43,607 nucleotides of DNA from Verrucomicrobiaceae bacterium (GCA_027485615.1 JAIXQS010000049.1:1-43607); one strand, 5' to 3'. Shown: positions 1 through 9,169, numbered from the stretch's first letter. Notes: a model not told the origin generated them from the letters alone. Program-made: numbers and translations.

Positions 1-263
1 CGGCATTCACCACCGACGCACCCACCTTCATTCCGGATCAGGCGGATATCCCCGCCGAAGCCCTAATCCTCGTTGATTCCATCCACAGGATCTACGCCAC
101 CGAATCCGAAAAACTCGCCGCCGCCCACGCCGGGCGGGAGGCAGCGCGCATTGCCGAGGAAGCTGAGTTGCTCGACAACCCTTCGCAGCCCAAGGATCTC
201 ATCATCCGCTACCGTATCGCGGAAACACCGCTGCCAACCCCAGCCGAAGGGGGGGCAAGATGA
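1..263 (+). CDS. 3' end of an unrecognised protein (partial)
   Basis: Open frame from the window edge (first full codon at position 3) to TGA at 261-263, giving the last 86 residues of a protein whose start lies outside. The visible part is Ala/Glu-rich and probably helical in the middle (ESEKLAAAHAGREAARIAEE), then ends in a proline-rich tail. No domain is recognised. Its stop overlaps the start of the next gene as ATGA (260-263), so the two are very likely translationally coupled and in one operon. Codon use (many GCC, ATC, CTC) matches the first part of the next gene. The reading frame is convincing; the function is unknown. Confidence 0.7.
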   Translation, partial: AFTTDAPTFIPDQADIPAEALILVDSIHRIYATESEKLAAAHAGREAARIAEEAELLDNPSQPKDLIIRYRIAETPLPTPAEGGAR

Positions 264-3200
264 AACGCCTTCTCCTCCCCGCACTCTGCGTCGCGCTCGC
301 CTCGAATGCCCACGGCCTGATCGACACCGATCTGGATGGCCTCTCCGATATCTGGGAAAACCAGCACGGTTTCACAATCGGAGAAAACCCTCCCGTTCCC
401 GAAGCCCCCGGATCCGATCTGGACGGCGACGGTTTCACAAATCTCACCGAGTCCCGCGCGGGCACCGACCCGAATGACCAAGGCAGCCACCCCGCGCACG
501 CCTTTTCCCTTATCCCTCCCGTTTACGAAGCATCGCCTCCATCAGTAAGCCCGCCGGCCTCGCCGCCGCCGGAAGACCCCTTCGATCCCTCCCCAGCGCC
601 CGCACCCGCCACACAGCATGTTCTGATCGATCCCCCGGTTTCCATCCTGTCATGGCTCACCGTCCCCGGAAAAACCTATGAGGCGATTCCCTCCGAGGAT
701 CTCGCCGATTGGTCTGCCGCGACCGGAGCCTACATCGGCGACGGCACGCCCCACACCTTCGAGTCCGAAACGCTTTACCCCGGTGGTGGAGTCCCTCCGA
801 AGCTCTTCTGGCGCGTCGAGATCAACGACACCGACAGCGATCTCGACGGCCTCACCGATTACGAGGAACTCCACATCACCGATCCCGCCAATCCCACGAA
901 GAGCCTCAATCCCTTGGTTTCCGACACGGATGGCGACGGTATCCCGGACGGCACCGAATATATCCCCGGCACCAACGGCCTCGCCGCCTTCACGAACTTC
1001 CTAACCGGCGATCCAGACGGCGCGCAAGGACTGGCCGCTTCCCTCGCCACCGGGTTGATCGCCCGCTGGGATCTGGAGGGCACGTTCATCGCGCCCAGCC
1101 AAGGCCCGTATTACACCCTCGCCCGTTACGGGGATTCCGTCGGAACCAACCACATCGTCCCCTTCCATTCGGAAACGAAACCCGAAGGCATGCCCTCCAA
1201 AGGAGCGGGAACCACCAGCGCCGGTGTAGGTTTCCTGTGCCCGCCGCGCACTCTTCTCCATAACCGCACCACCTATTCTGTCTCGCTGTGGGCGAAAATC
1301 GAGCAGGGCAGCATATCCGCCCCGCGCCCCCTTGCTGCTCTCTTCACCCACCACCGCCGCCTTGCGAAACCCGTTCCCTACCAATCCCAGTTTAACATCG
1401 ACATCAACGGCATGTGGATCGAAAGGCTCGCAAACGGCGCCCAAGTCCTCAGGGCGGGCACGTCGAATTTCATCAACTACGTCCCCGGCACCAACCAGCA
1501 GGTCAACGGCACATGGGCTTTCAACGGTGTGACATCCCCCGCCATGCCACCGGGCACTTACGACGATGGGAAATACCACCACTACCTGATTGTCCGCAGC
1601 AGCGGCATCGTCACCGTTTACCGGGATGGAGCGCTCATTGGCACGAACCCCAACGTCATCCTCGCCGCGATCAACGCCACCAACGATACCGCCACAGGCA
1701 TCAGCCTCGGGCGCCACTACGGGGAACCCGCCGAATCCGGCCTCCCTGTAAACGATCTGCTCGCGGCCAAAGCCACCTTCGACCGCATCCGGGTCTGGAA
1801 CCGGACGGTTAGCGCCGTCGAGGCCGAAAGCCTCTACAGGCAGGACGTTGACGGCGACGGCCTCTGGGACATCACCGAAGAGCGCACCCGGAAATGGGAC
1901 GACCACAACCTCAACGCCATCATCGAGTCCGGCGAGTTCGCCTTCGTCGCAAACCCGCTTCATGCAGATCATGCAAACAGCGACCACGACGCCGACGAAA
2001 TCAGCTCCGTCCGCGAGCAGGACGAAACCTTCACCGACATCGCCAAGGCGGACACCGACAACGACAGCCTTCCCGACGGCTTCGAGGACAGGTATCAGCC
2101 CACGCTCAACCCCCTTGTCGTGAACGACGGTTCCCTCGACCCAGAAGGCGACGGGCTCACCACCGCCCAGGAATACACCGGCGGCACCAGCCCGACGGTA
2201 TCCGACGCCCACCTCTACCCGCCAACATGGATCAGCGTCGAGCGCAGCTTGCGCTACGATTTCGACGACTACGGCCTCGCTTACCCCACCGCCCCCAAGA
2301 AACTAACTACAACCGCCACATGGCCCGGAGCCGTGCCGACGAACGAAGACCCGTTGGCAAACATGATCCCCTTCGCTGACCTGGGCGATATCATCGCCCA
2401 GCGGCAACCTTTCCCCGTCACCTTCCCGCCCGACAAGCTCAGCCCCGACCTCGAAGCGGGCGGCGAAGCCACCACCGTCCCGACACCGCCGTGCCACCAC
2501 GCCTCCCTTACCCACAGGCGCATCATCGTGAAAACGGCTACAGCCACCCCGGAACCGCGGGAGTTCAAGGCCATCCTCCTCACCGAGCGCACCATCGACG
2601 GCATTGAGCAGCCGGACGAAACTGAAACCCTCACCCTGACCGTTCCCCCCAACTCCACCCAATCCTACCCCTACGACCTCACCCCCACATTCACCGATGG
2701 CGGCCTCGGCAGCGGAGCACATTCGGAAACAGTCAAACAAACCGTCATCAAATACGATATCACCGAAGTGATCTCCGACCAGATCGCAGGCAACGAAGCC
2801 AACAAGCTCCCAACGCTCCACTACGGTGGCCATCCCAATAACCCCATGCTCATGGGAACCCGTTCGGGGCAGAACGCCAAGCTCCGCATCGGCGTTAAGG
2901 TGAATCCCGCACATGCACCTGGGATGTATGTCGGGGTAAGGGTGGTGGGCACCACACAGATACTGGGATCGGTGGCCTTTGCGCCCGTGGCAATTTCAAA
3001 GCTCGATCTGACTTTCAAAGCTCAGGACGATACCAAACTGTACGAGATCGTGGTTGGCTACGACAAGGACAAGGACGGCAGCTTAGACCCGGCGGAGGTG
3101 AAGGACGTGTTTCAGAAAACTCCCAAGATCGAAAAGAATGGAGATCCCTACTCGGGCGGCGATACAACTTATGCATTTATGGATAAGATACTTATTGCGA

Positions 3201-3943
3201 CGAGAAATGATTTCTTAAGAGCCAGGCACGAAACAGCAGAATATGATTTTGACCTCGAGCTAACCCATGACACTGGTTCAGACCTCATGGGAATGTTCAG
3301 CCGTGGCGACACAACAGTGCCCGGGGTTGGAGCCACTGTCGGGGGGCAGCTTTTGGATGCGAATGTGATTCCATCCCCGCAAGGTTTGTCCCATCCACTG
3401 GGTGCGACGTGGAACGTTACAAACCAAGCAAATACATTTAAGCTGGTTTTCCCATTCAACTCAACGCTGGGTAGTGATTTGCACTCTTCTGCTGGTATAA
3501 GGGTTTTGAGAGATCGTCTGATCATGGCGAATAAGCCGAATCTCTTGGCATCGGCTACCAGCACGCAACAGGAGTCCGCTCCCATCGCGTTCACGGATGA
3601 CAGAATTGCATTCGAACTCAGCGATCTTCGCTCCAATGTCCACCTTGCTCTGGGAAAGTGCGATGCACACGGAACAATCACTTTCAGATACAGGGAGAGC
3701 ATCGGAGGTAATTTGGAAATACTGGAATACAAAATGGATGGATATGTGACCGATCTTTATGACTGGGCATATGGAACTAACCTGAAACTTGGGCCGATAC
3801 AGCTCGACCTGACAAAAGATGCAGCAATTACTCAAGCTGCTTTCGCAACGCTCACTGACCCCAGATGGCCTTTCGCCGGAAGGGTCTTCTTCACCAATGT
3901 CGAAATCAAAACCGGATGGGTTTTGCTGGGGCAATCTTACTAA
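260..3943 (+). CDS. Giant secreted protein with TSP3-like calcium repeats and a LamG domain
   Basis: A 1227-residue exported protein. It opens with a signal peptide (MKRLLLPALCVALASNAHG). Thrombospondin type 3-like Asp-rich repeats follow at about residues 20-75, 193-235, 527-545 and 565-660 (for example DTDLDGLSDIWE, DTDGDGIPDG, DVDGDGLWD). Such repeats bind calcium and act as rigid spacers on surface proteins. A concanavalin-like LamG domain sits at about 265-527, with the usual ending FDRIRVWNRTVSAVEAESLY. A further EF-hand-like loop (DKDKDGSLDPAEV) lies near residue 940. The last 300 or so residues match nothing I recognise. From about base 2900 the DNA is visibly richer in A/T than the first two thirds, and the following gene shares this. 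Likely a cell-surface or extracellular glycan-binding or adhesive protein. It could instead be a surface-presented variable-tip protein. Confidence 0.85.
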   Translation: MKRLLLPALCVALASNAHGLIDTDLDGLSDIWENQHGFTIGENPPVPEAPGSDLDGDGFTNLTESRAGTDPNDQGSHPAHAFSLIPPVYEASPPSVSPPASPPPEDPFDPSPAPAPATQHVLIDPPVSILSWLTVPGKTYEAIPSEDLADWSAATGAYIGDGTPHTFESETLYPGGGVPPKLFWRVEINDTDSDLDGLTDYEELHITDPANPTKSLNPLVSDTDGDGIPDGTEYIPGTNGLAAFTNFLTGDPDGAQGLAASLATGLIARWDLEGTFIAPSQGPYYTLARYGDSVGTNHIVPFHSETKPEGMPSKGAGTTSAGVGFLCPPRTLLHNRTTYSVSLWAKIEQGSISAPRPLAALFTHHRRLAKPVPYQSQFNIDINGMWIERLANGAQVLRAGTSNFINYVPGTNQQVNGTWAFNGVTSPAMPPGTYDDGKYHHYLIVRSSGIVTVYRDGALIGTNPNVILAAINATNDTATGISLGRHYGEPAESGLPVNDLLAAKATFDRIRVWNRTVSAVEAESLYRQDVDGDGLWDITEERTRKWDDHNLNAIIESGEFAFVANPLHADHANSDHDADEISSVREQDETFTDIAKADTDNDSLPDGFEDRYQPTLNPLVVNDGSLDPEGDGLTTAQEYTGGTSPTVSDAHLYPPTWISVERSLRYDFDDYGLAYPTAPKKLTTTATWPGAVPTNEDPLANMIPFADLGDIIAQRQPFPVTFPPDKLSPDLEAGGEATTVPTPPCHHASLTHRRIIVKTATATPEPREFKAILLTERTIDGIEQPDETETLTLTVPPNSTQSYPYDLTPTFTDGGLGSGAHSETVKQTVIKYDITEVISDQIAGNEANKLPTLHYGGHPNNPMLMGTRSGQNAKLRIGVKVNPAHAPGMYVGVRVVGTTQILGSVAFAPVAISKLDLTFKAQDDTKLYEIVVGYDKDKDGSLDPAEVKDVFQKTPKIEKNGDPYSGGDTTYAFMDKILIATRNDFLRARHETAEYDFDLELTHDTGSDLMGMFSRGDTTVPGVGATVGGQLLDANVIPSPQGLSHPLGATWNVTNQANTFKLVFPFNSTLGSDLHSSAGIRVLRDRLIMANKPNLLASATSTQQESAPIAFTDDRIAFELSDLRSNVHLALGKCDAHGTITFRYRESIGGNLEILEYKMDGYVTDLYDWAYGTNLKLGPIQLDLTKDAAITQAAFATLTDPRWPFAGRVFFTNVEIKTGWVLLGQSY

Positions 3944-3949
3944 AAAACT

Positions 3950-4813
3950 ATGAGACTGACAACGTTGCTAATACTGCTTGCTGCGCCTCTCAATGCCCAA
4001 AGCGAGATCGACACGGAAAAAATCGCAGAACTCCTGTATTTGCCCGGATTAAGCCTGGAGATCGAAGATCATACCGAAAGGGAGTCGAAGGTCAGGAATA
4101 TCCATTTCAAAAAAGTCGCATACGTTAAGGTGACAGGCGAGGATCACATCTACCCCATGGTGATTTGGATCGCTTCCAAAGGAGCAATTGAAGCGGATAA
4201 ATACGGAAAGCTGAGAAAACATCACGAGGAGGCGGACAGTCAGAGAAAGGAAAGGCTTAAGAAACTTGCCGCCGCGTATTTTCCGGAAACGGACAATGCG
4301 GTTGCGAGCCTTGATCAAATCAAAATGACAAAGTATTTCAAGTCTGCGGCGATTGAAGGTGATCCCTGGGAGGAAATTACGCCGATGGTGGGAGGGGTGA
4401 GCATTACTGCAACAAACGAAGAATTAGGATTAGACTACCAAATTTTACTAACGGGAGCAGAGGAACAAGATCCAGAACTCGCGGCGAAATACCGCAGCGA
4501 ACCGTTTACGACGCCTTATGAGAAATATCGGGAGGGGATTAGAGATATAATCACGCTCGTGAGAGATTCTCCCTTGATGGCGACCGCGGCATCGCAGGTG
4601 ACACAGAGAGATGTTCGAAGAAGAGAGGATAGAAGAGAGATCCGCCCTATAAGGAGCCTGAACGCTACAGATAGCGAGGCTGATGCCAGTTCACCCAACA
4701 AACCAAATGACACGGCTAATTCCTCTCCTTATTGGTGGATTGCAATCACCGCCGTAGCCGTAGCAATGTTTCTAGGGATATGGAGGATTCTGAATCGTCG
4801 CCGAAATAGATAG
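3950..4813 (+). CDS. Unrecognised exported protein with a C-terminal membrane anchor
   Basis: 287 residues, starting 6 bases after the stop of the giant LamG protein and so in the same operon. There is a short N-terminal signal peptide (MRLTTLLILLAAPLNAQS), a charged, mostly helical body with many Lys/Glu residues (about 85-110), and a Ser/Asn/Pro-rich linker. It ends with one hydrophobic segment (WWIAITAVAVAMFLGIW) followed by an RRRNR basic tail. This predicts a protein facing the periplasm or outside and anchored by its C-terminus. Base composition is lower in GC than most of the window and like the 3' third of the preceding gene, suggesting the two arrived or diverged together. No family is recognised. 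It may assist, anchor or protect against its neighbour. Confidence 0.75.
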   Translation: MRLTTLLILLAAPLNAQSEIDTEKIAELLYLPGLSLEIEDHTERESKVRNIHFKKVAYVKVTGEDHIYPMVIWIASKGAIEADKYGKLRKHHEEADSQRKERLKKLAAAYFPETDNAVASLDQIKMTKYFKSAAIEGDPWEEITPMVGGVSITATNEELGLDYQILLTGAEEQDPELAAKYRSEPFTTPYEKYREGIRDIITLVRDSPLMATAASQVTQRDVRRREDRREIRPIRSLNATDSEADASSPNKPNDTANSSPYWWIAITAVAVAMFLGIWRILNRRRNR

Positions 4814-4938
4814 TGGACAGATCTTCCTATAACAGCGAATCAAGCGTCTAGAACAGACCGAATAAGGCGCGAATGCACGCTGTTGTTTGCGGTCGCGTTG
4901 CTCCGAAACTCATAGAATATGGACGCTGCCTTAAAAAA

Positions 4939-4965
4939 GCCCGCCGCCATGAGGCGGCGGCGGGC
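4939..4965 (-). terminator. Rho-independent terminator of the helical protein gene
   Basis: A 10-bp perfect GC-rich stem (GCCCGCCGCC at 4939-4948 pairing with 4956-4965) closes a 7-base loop. On the minus strand the stem is followed by a run of six T (plus-strand A run at 4933-4938). It lies 22 bases past the stop codon of the minus-strand gene at 4988-5719. Confidence 0.85.
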
Positions 4966-4987
4966 TTGGAGTTAGCGGATGCTGAGC

Positions 4988-5719
4988 TCAGAGGGTCAAT
5001 GGGCGGGCTGTTGGGATCTGGAAGGAGGAGCGGATGGGGCGGGTGAGCGCATTGGTGTACGGCCAGATGGCATCGGCGGCGTGCTGGATGGCGGAGCGGC
5101 GGGTGTTCAGCGTGTCGATGAGTTCGTCGCGGCTGAGGCGGGCGAGGCCTTTTCCTTCGCCGCCTTCCTGCTGTGTCTCCTCACTGTTCTTGTAGGCGGT
5201 AAGGAGCGTTTGGATCGCGTTGATTTTCTCCGGGGTGCTGAAGCCGGGCAGGTCATCCGCGGTGGCGCGGGCGATGAGGGCGGTGGCGCTCTGGATGAGG
5301 ATGGCGCGGCTGGTGTTGATGCGCGCGCCGATGAGGTATCCATCGAGCGGGAAGTTCGTGGAGGGATCGCCGTCCTCGGCTAGCATCTTGAATTTCTGCT
5401 TGGCGGAGCTCTGGATTTTCCGGAGCCCCGCTTCCAGGGCTTTGGCGGCGGCGAGGCTCTCGGCGGTCTCGGTCTCGGCCTGATCCTTGGTCAGTCCGGC
5501 GTTGGCGGTGCGGTTCTGCGCTTCCGCGATGGCGGACTCGAAGGAATCGACATACGCGGCGGTGATGCCCTGATCCGCCATTTCCACCGCGTAGCTGTGG
5601 GCGGCGGTCAAGACGGAGGCGGCTTCATCGATGTCCTCGAGCTGTTCCTTGTTGAAGTAGCCGCGCTTGCGTGTGGCATCCGGGGCTGTGTCTGGCTGTG
5701 GATTTGGTTCTTCTGGCAT
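4988..5719 (-). CDS. Unrecognised soluble helical protein
   Basis: 243 residues, start ATG at 5719. It has no signal peptide and no membrane segment. The N-terminus is Pro-rich (MPEEPNPQPDTAPDATRKRG). The rest is almost entirely Ala/Glu/Lys/Gln-rich and predicted helical, with regions such as AESLAAAKALEAGLRKIQSS. No known domain is recognised; such proteins are common as hypotheticals in Verrucomicrobia. It is a single-gene unit: a good terminator lies 22 bases downstream, and upstream is about 600 bp of repeat-filled DNA before the histidine kinase gene. If the kinase transcript reads through the repeat region it could also include this gene. No strong Shine-Dalgarno sequence is visible. 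Confidence 0.75.
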   Translation of the reverse strand: MPEEPNPQPDTAPDATRKRGYFNKEQLEDIDEAASVLTAAHSYAVEMADQGITAAYVDSFESAIAEAQNRTANAGLTKDQAETETAESLAAAKALEAGLRKIQSSAKQKFKMLAEDGDPSTNFPLDGYLIGARINTSRAILIQSATALIARATADDLPGFSTPEKINAIQTLLTAYKNSEETQQEGGEGKGLARLSRDELIDTLNTRRSAIQHAADAIWPYTNALTRPIRSSFQIPTARPLTL

Positions 5720-5813
5720 ATGTTTGTGTGCTTTTCGTCAGACGTCGGTTTTTTACCTGATCGGGTTCCCGATGGCACGGATTTTCGTCCATGGCCGGTT
5801 TTTTGGGTGAAGG

Positions 5814-6294
5814 GAGGCAATTTCGGGCAATTCCCGGGAAAACGGCGATTTACAGCGAGAGTTAAGGCTTGGTTGGCGAAGGGTAAGCCGCAAACAAAGA
5901 AATTTTTGGCAATGTTGAGGATGGCCGGGGCTGGGTTGGCGAAAGTCGGGTCTTTTACACCGAAGCTGAGGGGATGGGTGGCAGGCGGTTATCAAAAAAC
6001 AACGTTTTTTAGGGGTCACAACGAAAATTGGGTGCCGTACAACGAAAGCGTGGGACTGTACCGCGAAAATTAGGGCCCCGGCATCGGAAATTTTCGCTCC
6101 GGTGACGAATGACAAGGCCGGTGCAACGAAAGCCGGGGCTGGGGCAACGGGGTTGATGGCTCCGGGGACGGGTGCCAAGGCGGCGTTGTCGTGGGTTTCG
6201 GGCCGGTTGACGAAAATCAGCGGGCTTTTTCCGAGGTTTTTCCTCCCGGTGGCGAAGGCGGAGGTTTTGTCCTTGGATGGTGAGGGCGGGCGAC
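5814..6294. repeat. Degenerate 21-bp-phased tandem array, about 23 units
   Basis: This non-coding stretch between the helical protein gene and the kinase gene is built on a 21-bp period. On the plus strand a CG dinucleotide, usually CGAA or CGAAA, recurs at 5835, 5856, 5877, 5940, 5961 and 6003. After one 19-bp step it continues at 6022, 6043, 6064, 6085, 6106, 6127, 6148, 6169, 6190, 6211, 6232 and 6253. Each unit reads roughly CGAAA, four variable bases, GGGCCGGG, then a variable end. Units are only loosely similar, so the array is old or under spacing selection. Open frames through it (either strand) show heptapeptide periodicity but have no convincing start, ribosome site or neighbour logic, so I do not call a gene. 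21 bp is two helical turns. Confidence 0.75.
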
Positions 6295-6331
6295 GGCCAA
6301 AGCGCCAGAACCCAAAATCATAACGCCGATT

Positions 6332-7498
6332 TCACGCGTCAATCACCGGCGAAGGCAGAAGCCTCGGACTTGGTGCGGTGTGGGGGAGGTGGATGAGGAT
6401 GTGGGTGCCTTGGTCGGGTTGGGATTGGATCTCGATTTCGCCGCCGTGCTCGCGGATGATGCGGCGGACGATGAGCAGGCCGAGGCCGGTGCCGGAGGAT
6501 TTCGTGGTGCGGTAGGGCTCGAAGAGGCTGCCCATCTGCTCGGGCGGGATGCCGGTGCCGTTGTCGGAAATGGTGATGAGGAAATCGGTTTCCGAGGAAC
6601 GGGTGCGGATGCCGATCACGCCGTTTTCCCCGGCGATGGCTTGGTAGGCGTTGCGGATGAGGTTGTAGAAAACCTGCTGGAACTGGTCGGGATCGACCAA
6701 GGCTGCGGGGAGACTCGGCGAGAGATCGAGATCCACCGTGATGCCGCGGGAAACGATTTCCGGCTCCAGCAGGGTCAGGGTCTGGCTGAGGATGGCGTTG
6801 AGGTTGCTGCGGTCGCGGCGCGGGGTGGTGGGGCGGACGGCGTGGAGGAACTGCTTGAGGATCGTGTCGAGCCGCTGGATTTCCTGGCGGGCGGTGTGCA
6901 TGTGCTCGGATAGGCCCTTGCGGTCGGCGGGGGCGAGGCGGCGGAGTTTCCGCTCCATGAGCTGGAGGTGGATGTCGAGGGAGTTGAGCGGGTTCCCGAT
7001 CTCGTGGGCGATGCCGGCGGCGAGCAGGGTGAGGGCGTTGAGTCGCTCGGATTCGAGGGTTTCCTGCGTCTCCGCGAGGCTGCTGGTGAGGTCGCGGATC
7101 AGCATCACGTGGCCGAGGGGTTGCTCGTGTTTCTTCGGGCCGTCGATCGGCGAGAGGTAGAAATTCAGTTTCCGGTGCTCCGGATAGAAGACCTCGATGT
7201 CCCGGGAAACGGCCACGCTGGAGCCGCTGAGGGAAATGCTGTCGATGCCCCGGATCTTGTCGGCGATGCGCTGGCCGAGGGTTTCGGCGGCATCCAATCC
7301 GAAAAAGCGGCAGGCGGCGCGGTTGAGGAACAGGATTTTCCCATCCGGATCGAGAATGATGAGCCCCTCTTGCAACGCCTCGAACACGTTCTCCAGGAAA
7401 CCTTTCTCCTGGATGAGCCGCGTGACGATTTGCTGGATCTCCCCCGGCTCCACCCGATCCAGGCGGGCGACGAGTTTTTCGAGGAATCCTGACTTCAC
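6332..7498 (-). CDS. Soluble PAS-containing sensor histidine kinase (NtrB-like)
   Basis: 388 residues from a GTG start at 7498 (VKSGFLEKLV). The frame stays open further upstream, but that part reads as non-coding and contains no start that restores domain sequence. A PAS domain covers about residues 35-140 (GLIILDPDGKILFLNRAACRFFG). The HisKA H-box is AAGIAHEIGNPLNS with the phospho-acceptor His at 165. The N-box (NLIRNAYQAI) and G-boxes (DNGTGIPPE, GTGLGLLIV) show an intact HATPase domain. There are no membrane segments, so it senses an internal signal. This layout resembles NtrB and atypical two-component kinases that work with enhancer-binding regulators. No response regulator is adjacent, so the partner is unknown. 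The far upstream side (7499-7767) is shared with the divergently transcribed DUF1080 gene. Confidence 0.88.
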   Translation of the reverse strand: MKSGFLEKLVARLDRVEPGEIQQIVTRLIQEKGFLENVFEALQEGLIILDPDGKILFLNRAACRFFGLDAAETLGQRIADKIRGIDSISLSGSSVAVSRDIEVFYPEHRKLNFYLSPIDGPKKHEQPLGHVMLIRDLTSSLAETQETLESERLNALTLLAAGIAHEIGNPLNSLDIHLQLMERKLRRLAPADRKGLSEHMHTARQEIQRLDTILKQFLHAVRPTTPRRDRSNLNAILSQTLTLLEPEIVSRGITVDLDLSPSLPAALVDPDQFQQVFYNLIRNAYQAIAGENGVIGIRTRSSETDFLITISDNGTGIPPEQMGSLFEPYRTTKSSGTGLGLLIVRRIIREHGGEIEIQSQPDQGTHILIHLPHTAPSPRLLPSPVIDA

Positions 7499-7767
7499 GC
7501 GCGGGAGAATGGGGAAGACGGCGGGGAAATCCAAATCATATTCATCGCCCCGAGAGCCGGCGCAATGGAGCCGATCCCTGACCGGATCACTCCTGTCTCC
7601 ATGGATCCGATATCCCCTGCTGCGGCAAAAGGAGCCTTGGGAAAGGAAGCCGGTCTTTCGGCAACCCGCTTTGAACAGCCGCGTAGCGTGGCTGAAACAT
7701 TTTCCTTCCTGAGGGGTAGGGAATGGGATCGAATCAAACCCATAAGGCAAACGTTCGAAGTATCACC

Positions 7768-8421
7768 ATGAAACCCGCAAAACTACTTATCGCCGCCATT
7801 TTCTGCCTGAGCCTTCCCGCCTGCCTGGCGGAGGAAACGAAAGCCGATGGCGGTTTCAGGCCGCTCTTCGACGGCAAGACGCTGGAGGGCTGGAAGAATC
7901 CCTACAAGCATGGCGAGGCCAAGGTGGTGGACGGAGAGATCCATCTCATCGCCAACAACAAGTTTTTCCTCGTGACCGAGAAGACTTACGCGAACTTTGT
8001 CTTCGAGGGCGATGTGCACCTGCCGGAGGGGCAGGCGAACAGCGGTTTCATGTTCCGAGCGCACGCCGAGCCCGGCAAGGTTTACGGCTACCAGTCCGAG
8101 GTGGACGGGGATCCGAAGCGCGGTTGGTCGGGCGGGCTCTACGATGAAGGGCGGAGGTCATGGTTCATCAGTCCGATCAAGGGCGACAAGGCCAGCGAGG
8201 AGGCTTTCAAAAAACGGGCGGGCGATACCTTCAAGCGCAACGATTGGAACACCTACCGCATCACCTGCAAGGGCAACAAGATCACCATCGAGGTGAACGG
8301 CGTGGTCACCACTGATGTCGAGGACGACAAGGACGCAAGCGGCGTGATCGGCATCCAGCATCACGGCGAAAAAGGGCAGACCTACCGCTTCCGCAACCTG
8401 CGCATCAAGGAACTGGATTGA
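7768..8421 (+). CDS. Secreted DUF1080 (3-keto-disaccharide hydrolase fold) protein
   Basis: 217 residues. The start at ATG 7768 gives a clean signal peptide (MKPAKLLIAAIFCLSLPACLA); the open frame extends further but without a sensible N-terminus. The Cys in LPACL might be a lipobox. The rest is one DUF1080 domain of concanavalin-like fold: GFRPLFDGKTLEGWK near the start, NSGFMFRAHAEPGKVYGYQSEV in the middle, and a GVIGIQHHGEKGQTYRFRNLRIKEL end. DUF1080 proteins are abundant in Planctomycetes and Verrucomicrobia, and some hydrolyse 3-keto-glycosides. Here it is followed 10 bases later by a DNA glycosylase gene, which is not an obvious functional partner. A secreted TIM-barrel protein of the sugar isomerase/epimerase type is two genes away. 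Substrate cannot be read from the sequence. Confidence 0.88.
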   Translation: MKPAKLLIAAIFCLSLPACLAEETKADGGFRPLFDGKTLEGWKNPYKHGEAKVVDGEIHLIANNKFFLVTEKTYANFVFEGDVHLPEGQANSGFMFRAHAEPGKVYGYQSEVDGDPKRGWSGGLYDEGRRSWFISPIKGDKASEEAFKKRAGDTFKRNDWNTYRITCKGNKITIEVNGVVTTDVEDDKDASGVIGIQHHGEKGQTYRFRNLRIKELD

Positions 8422-8431
8422 TCCCGGCGGG

Positions 8432-9157
8432 ATGGCAACGGTTGGCGAATTGATCAAGGCGGGCAGGATATTGGCGGACGAGCTACGCCCGCTGCGGTTT
8501 TCCGATCCGGTGACGCACACCTACCTTACGCTCGATTACGCGGCGACGGGTAATGAAGCTTACCTGGAAAAGTTTGGCGGAGGTCGGAAGCGCGTTTTGC
8601 TTCTGGGCATGAATCCGGGGCCTTACGGCATGGCGCAGACGGGGGTTCCGTTCGGCGAGGTCGCGGCGGTGAGGGATTGGATGGGACTGAGTCCGAAAAT
8701 CGGCAAACCCGCCGACGAACATCCGAAGCGGAAAATCCTCGGGATGGATTGCCCGAAGTCCGAGGTGAGCGGTCGGCGGCTGTGGGGTTTGTTTTCGGAG
8801 AAATTTCCCCACGCCGAGGGCTTTTTCAAAGACCATCTGGTGATCAATTTCTGCCCGCTGGTCTGGATGAAAGACAGCGGCGCGAACCTCACTCCCGACA
8901 AGATCCGTGCGGCGGAGATGGCGGCGGTGGATGCGGCGTGCCAGAAGCATCTGCGGCGGGTGATCGAAATCCTACAACCCGAAATCCTGATTGGCGTCGG
9001 TGGCTATGCCGAGGCTCAGCTGATCGCGGCCAAAGAAGCGATCGGCAACGATGCGGCTACCGGCAGAATCCTGCATCCCTCACCCGCCTCACCCGCCGCG
9101 AACCGGGGATGGGCGGAAGTCGCGGAAAGGCAGCTCAGGGAAATCGGCGTTTGGTGA
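8432..9157 (+). CDS. SMUG1-type uracil-DNA glycosylase
   Basis: 241 residues, cytoplasmic. Both hallmark motifs of the SMUG1 family of single-strand-selective monofunctional uracil-DNA glycosylases are present: LLLGMNPGPYGMAQTG at about residues 56-71 (the GMNPGP water-activating motif) and HPSPASPAANRGW at 215-227 (the DNA-intercalating loop with catalytic His). NFCPLVWM in the centre also fits. The enzyme removes uracil and oxidised pyrimidines from DNA as the first step of base excision repair. Length is normal for bacterial SMUG1. It starts 10 bases after the DUF1080 stop, so it probably shares a transcript with it, and converges with the minus-strand TIM-barrel gene 12 bases downstream. 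Confidence 0.93.
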   Translation: MATVGELIKAGRILADELRPLRFSDPVTHTYLTLDYAATGNEAYLEKFGGGRKRVLLLGMNPGPYGMAQTGVPFGEVAAVRDWMGLSPKIGKPADEHPKRKILGMDCPKSEVSGRRLWGLFSEKFPHAEGFFKDHLVINFCPLVWMKDSGANLTPDKIRAAEMAAVDAACQKHLRRVIEILQPEILIGVGGYAEAQLIAAKEAIGNDAATGRILHPSPASPAANRGWAEVAERQLREIGVW

Positions 9158-9169
9158 AAACCCGGCAAA

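Noticed and set aside
1001..2212. Minus-strand frame of 403 codons
   Set aside because: It is antisense to the LamG and calcium-repeat coding region, and its Gly/Val/Asp-rich sequence is the mirror of that codon use.
5753..6178. Minus-strand frame of 141 codons and plus-strand frames at 5597-6073 and 6102-6323 as genes
   Set aside because: They run through the 21-bp array; a repeat divisible by three stays open by itself. No ribosome site or family match was seen.
7499..7750. N-terminal extension of the histidine kinase
   Set aside because: The extra sequence has no domain or helix pattern, and overlaps the promoter region of the divergent DUF1080 gene.
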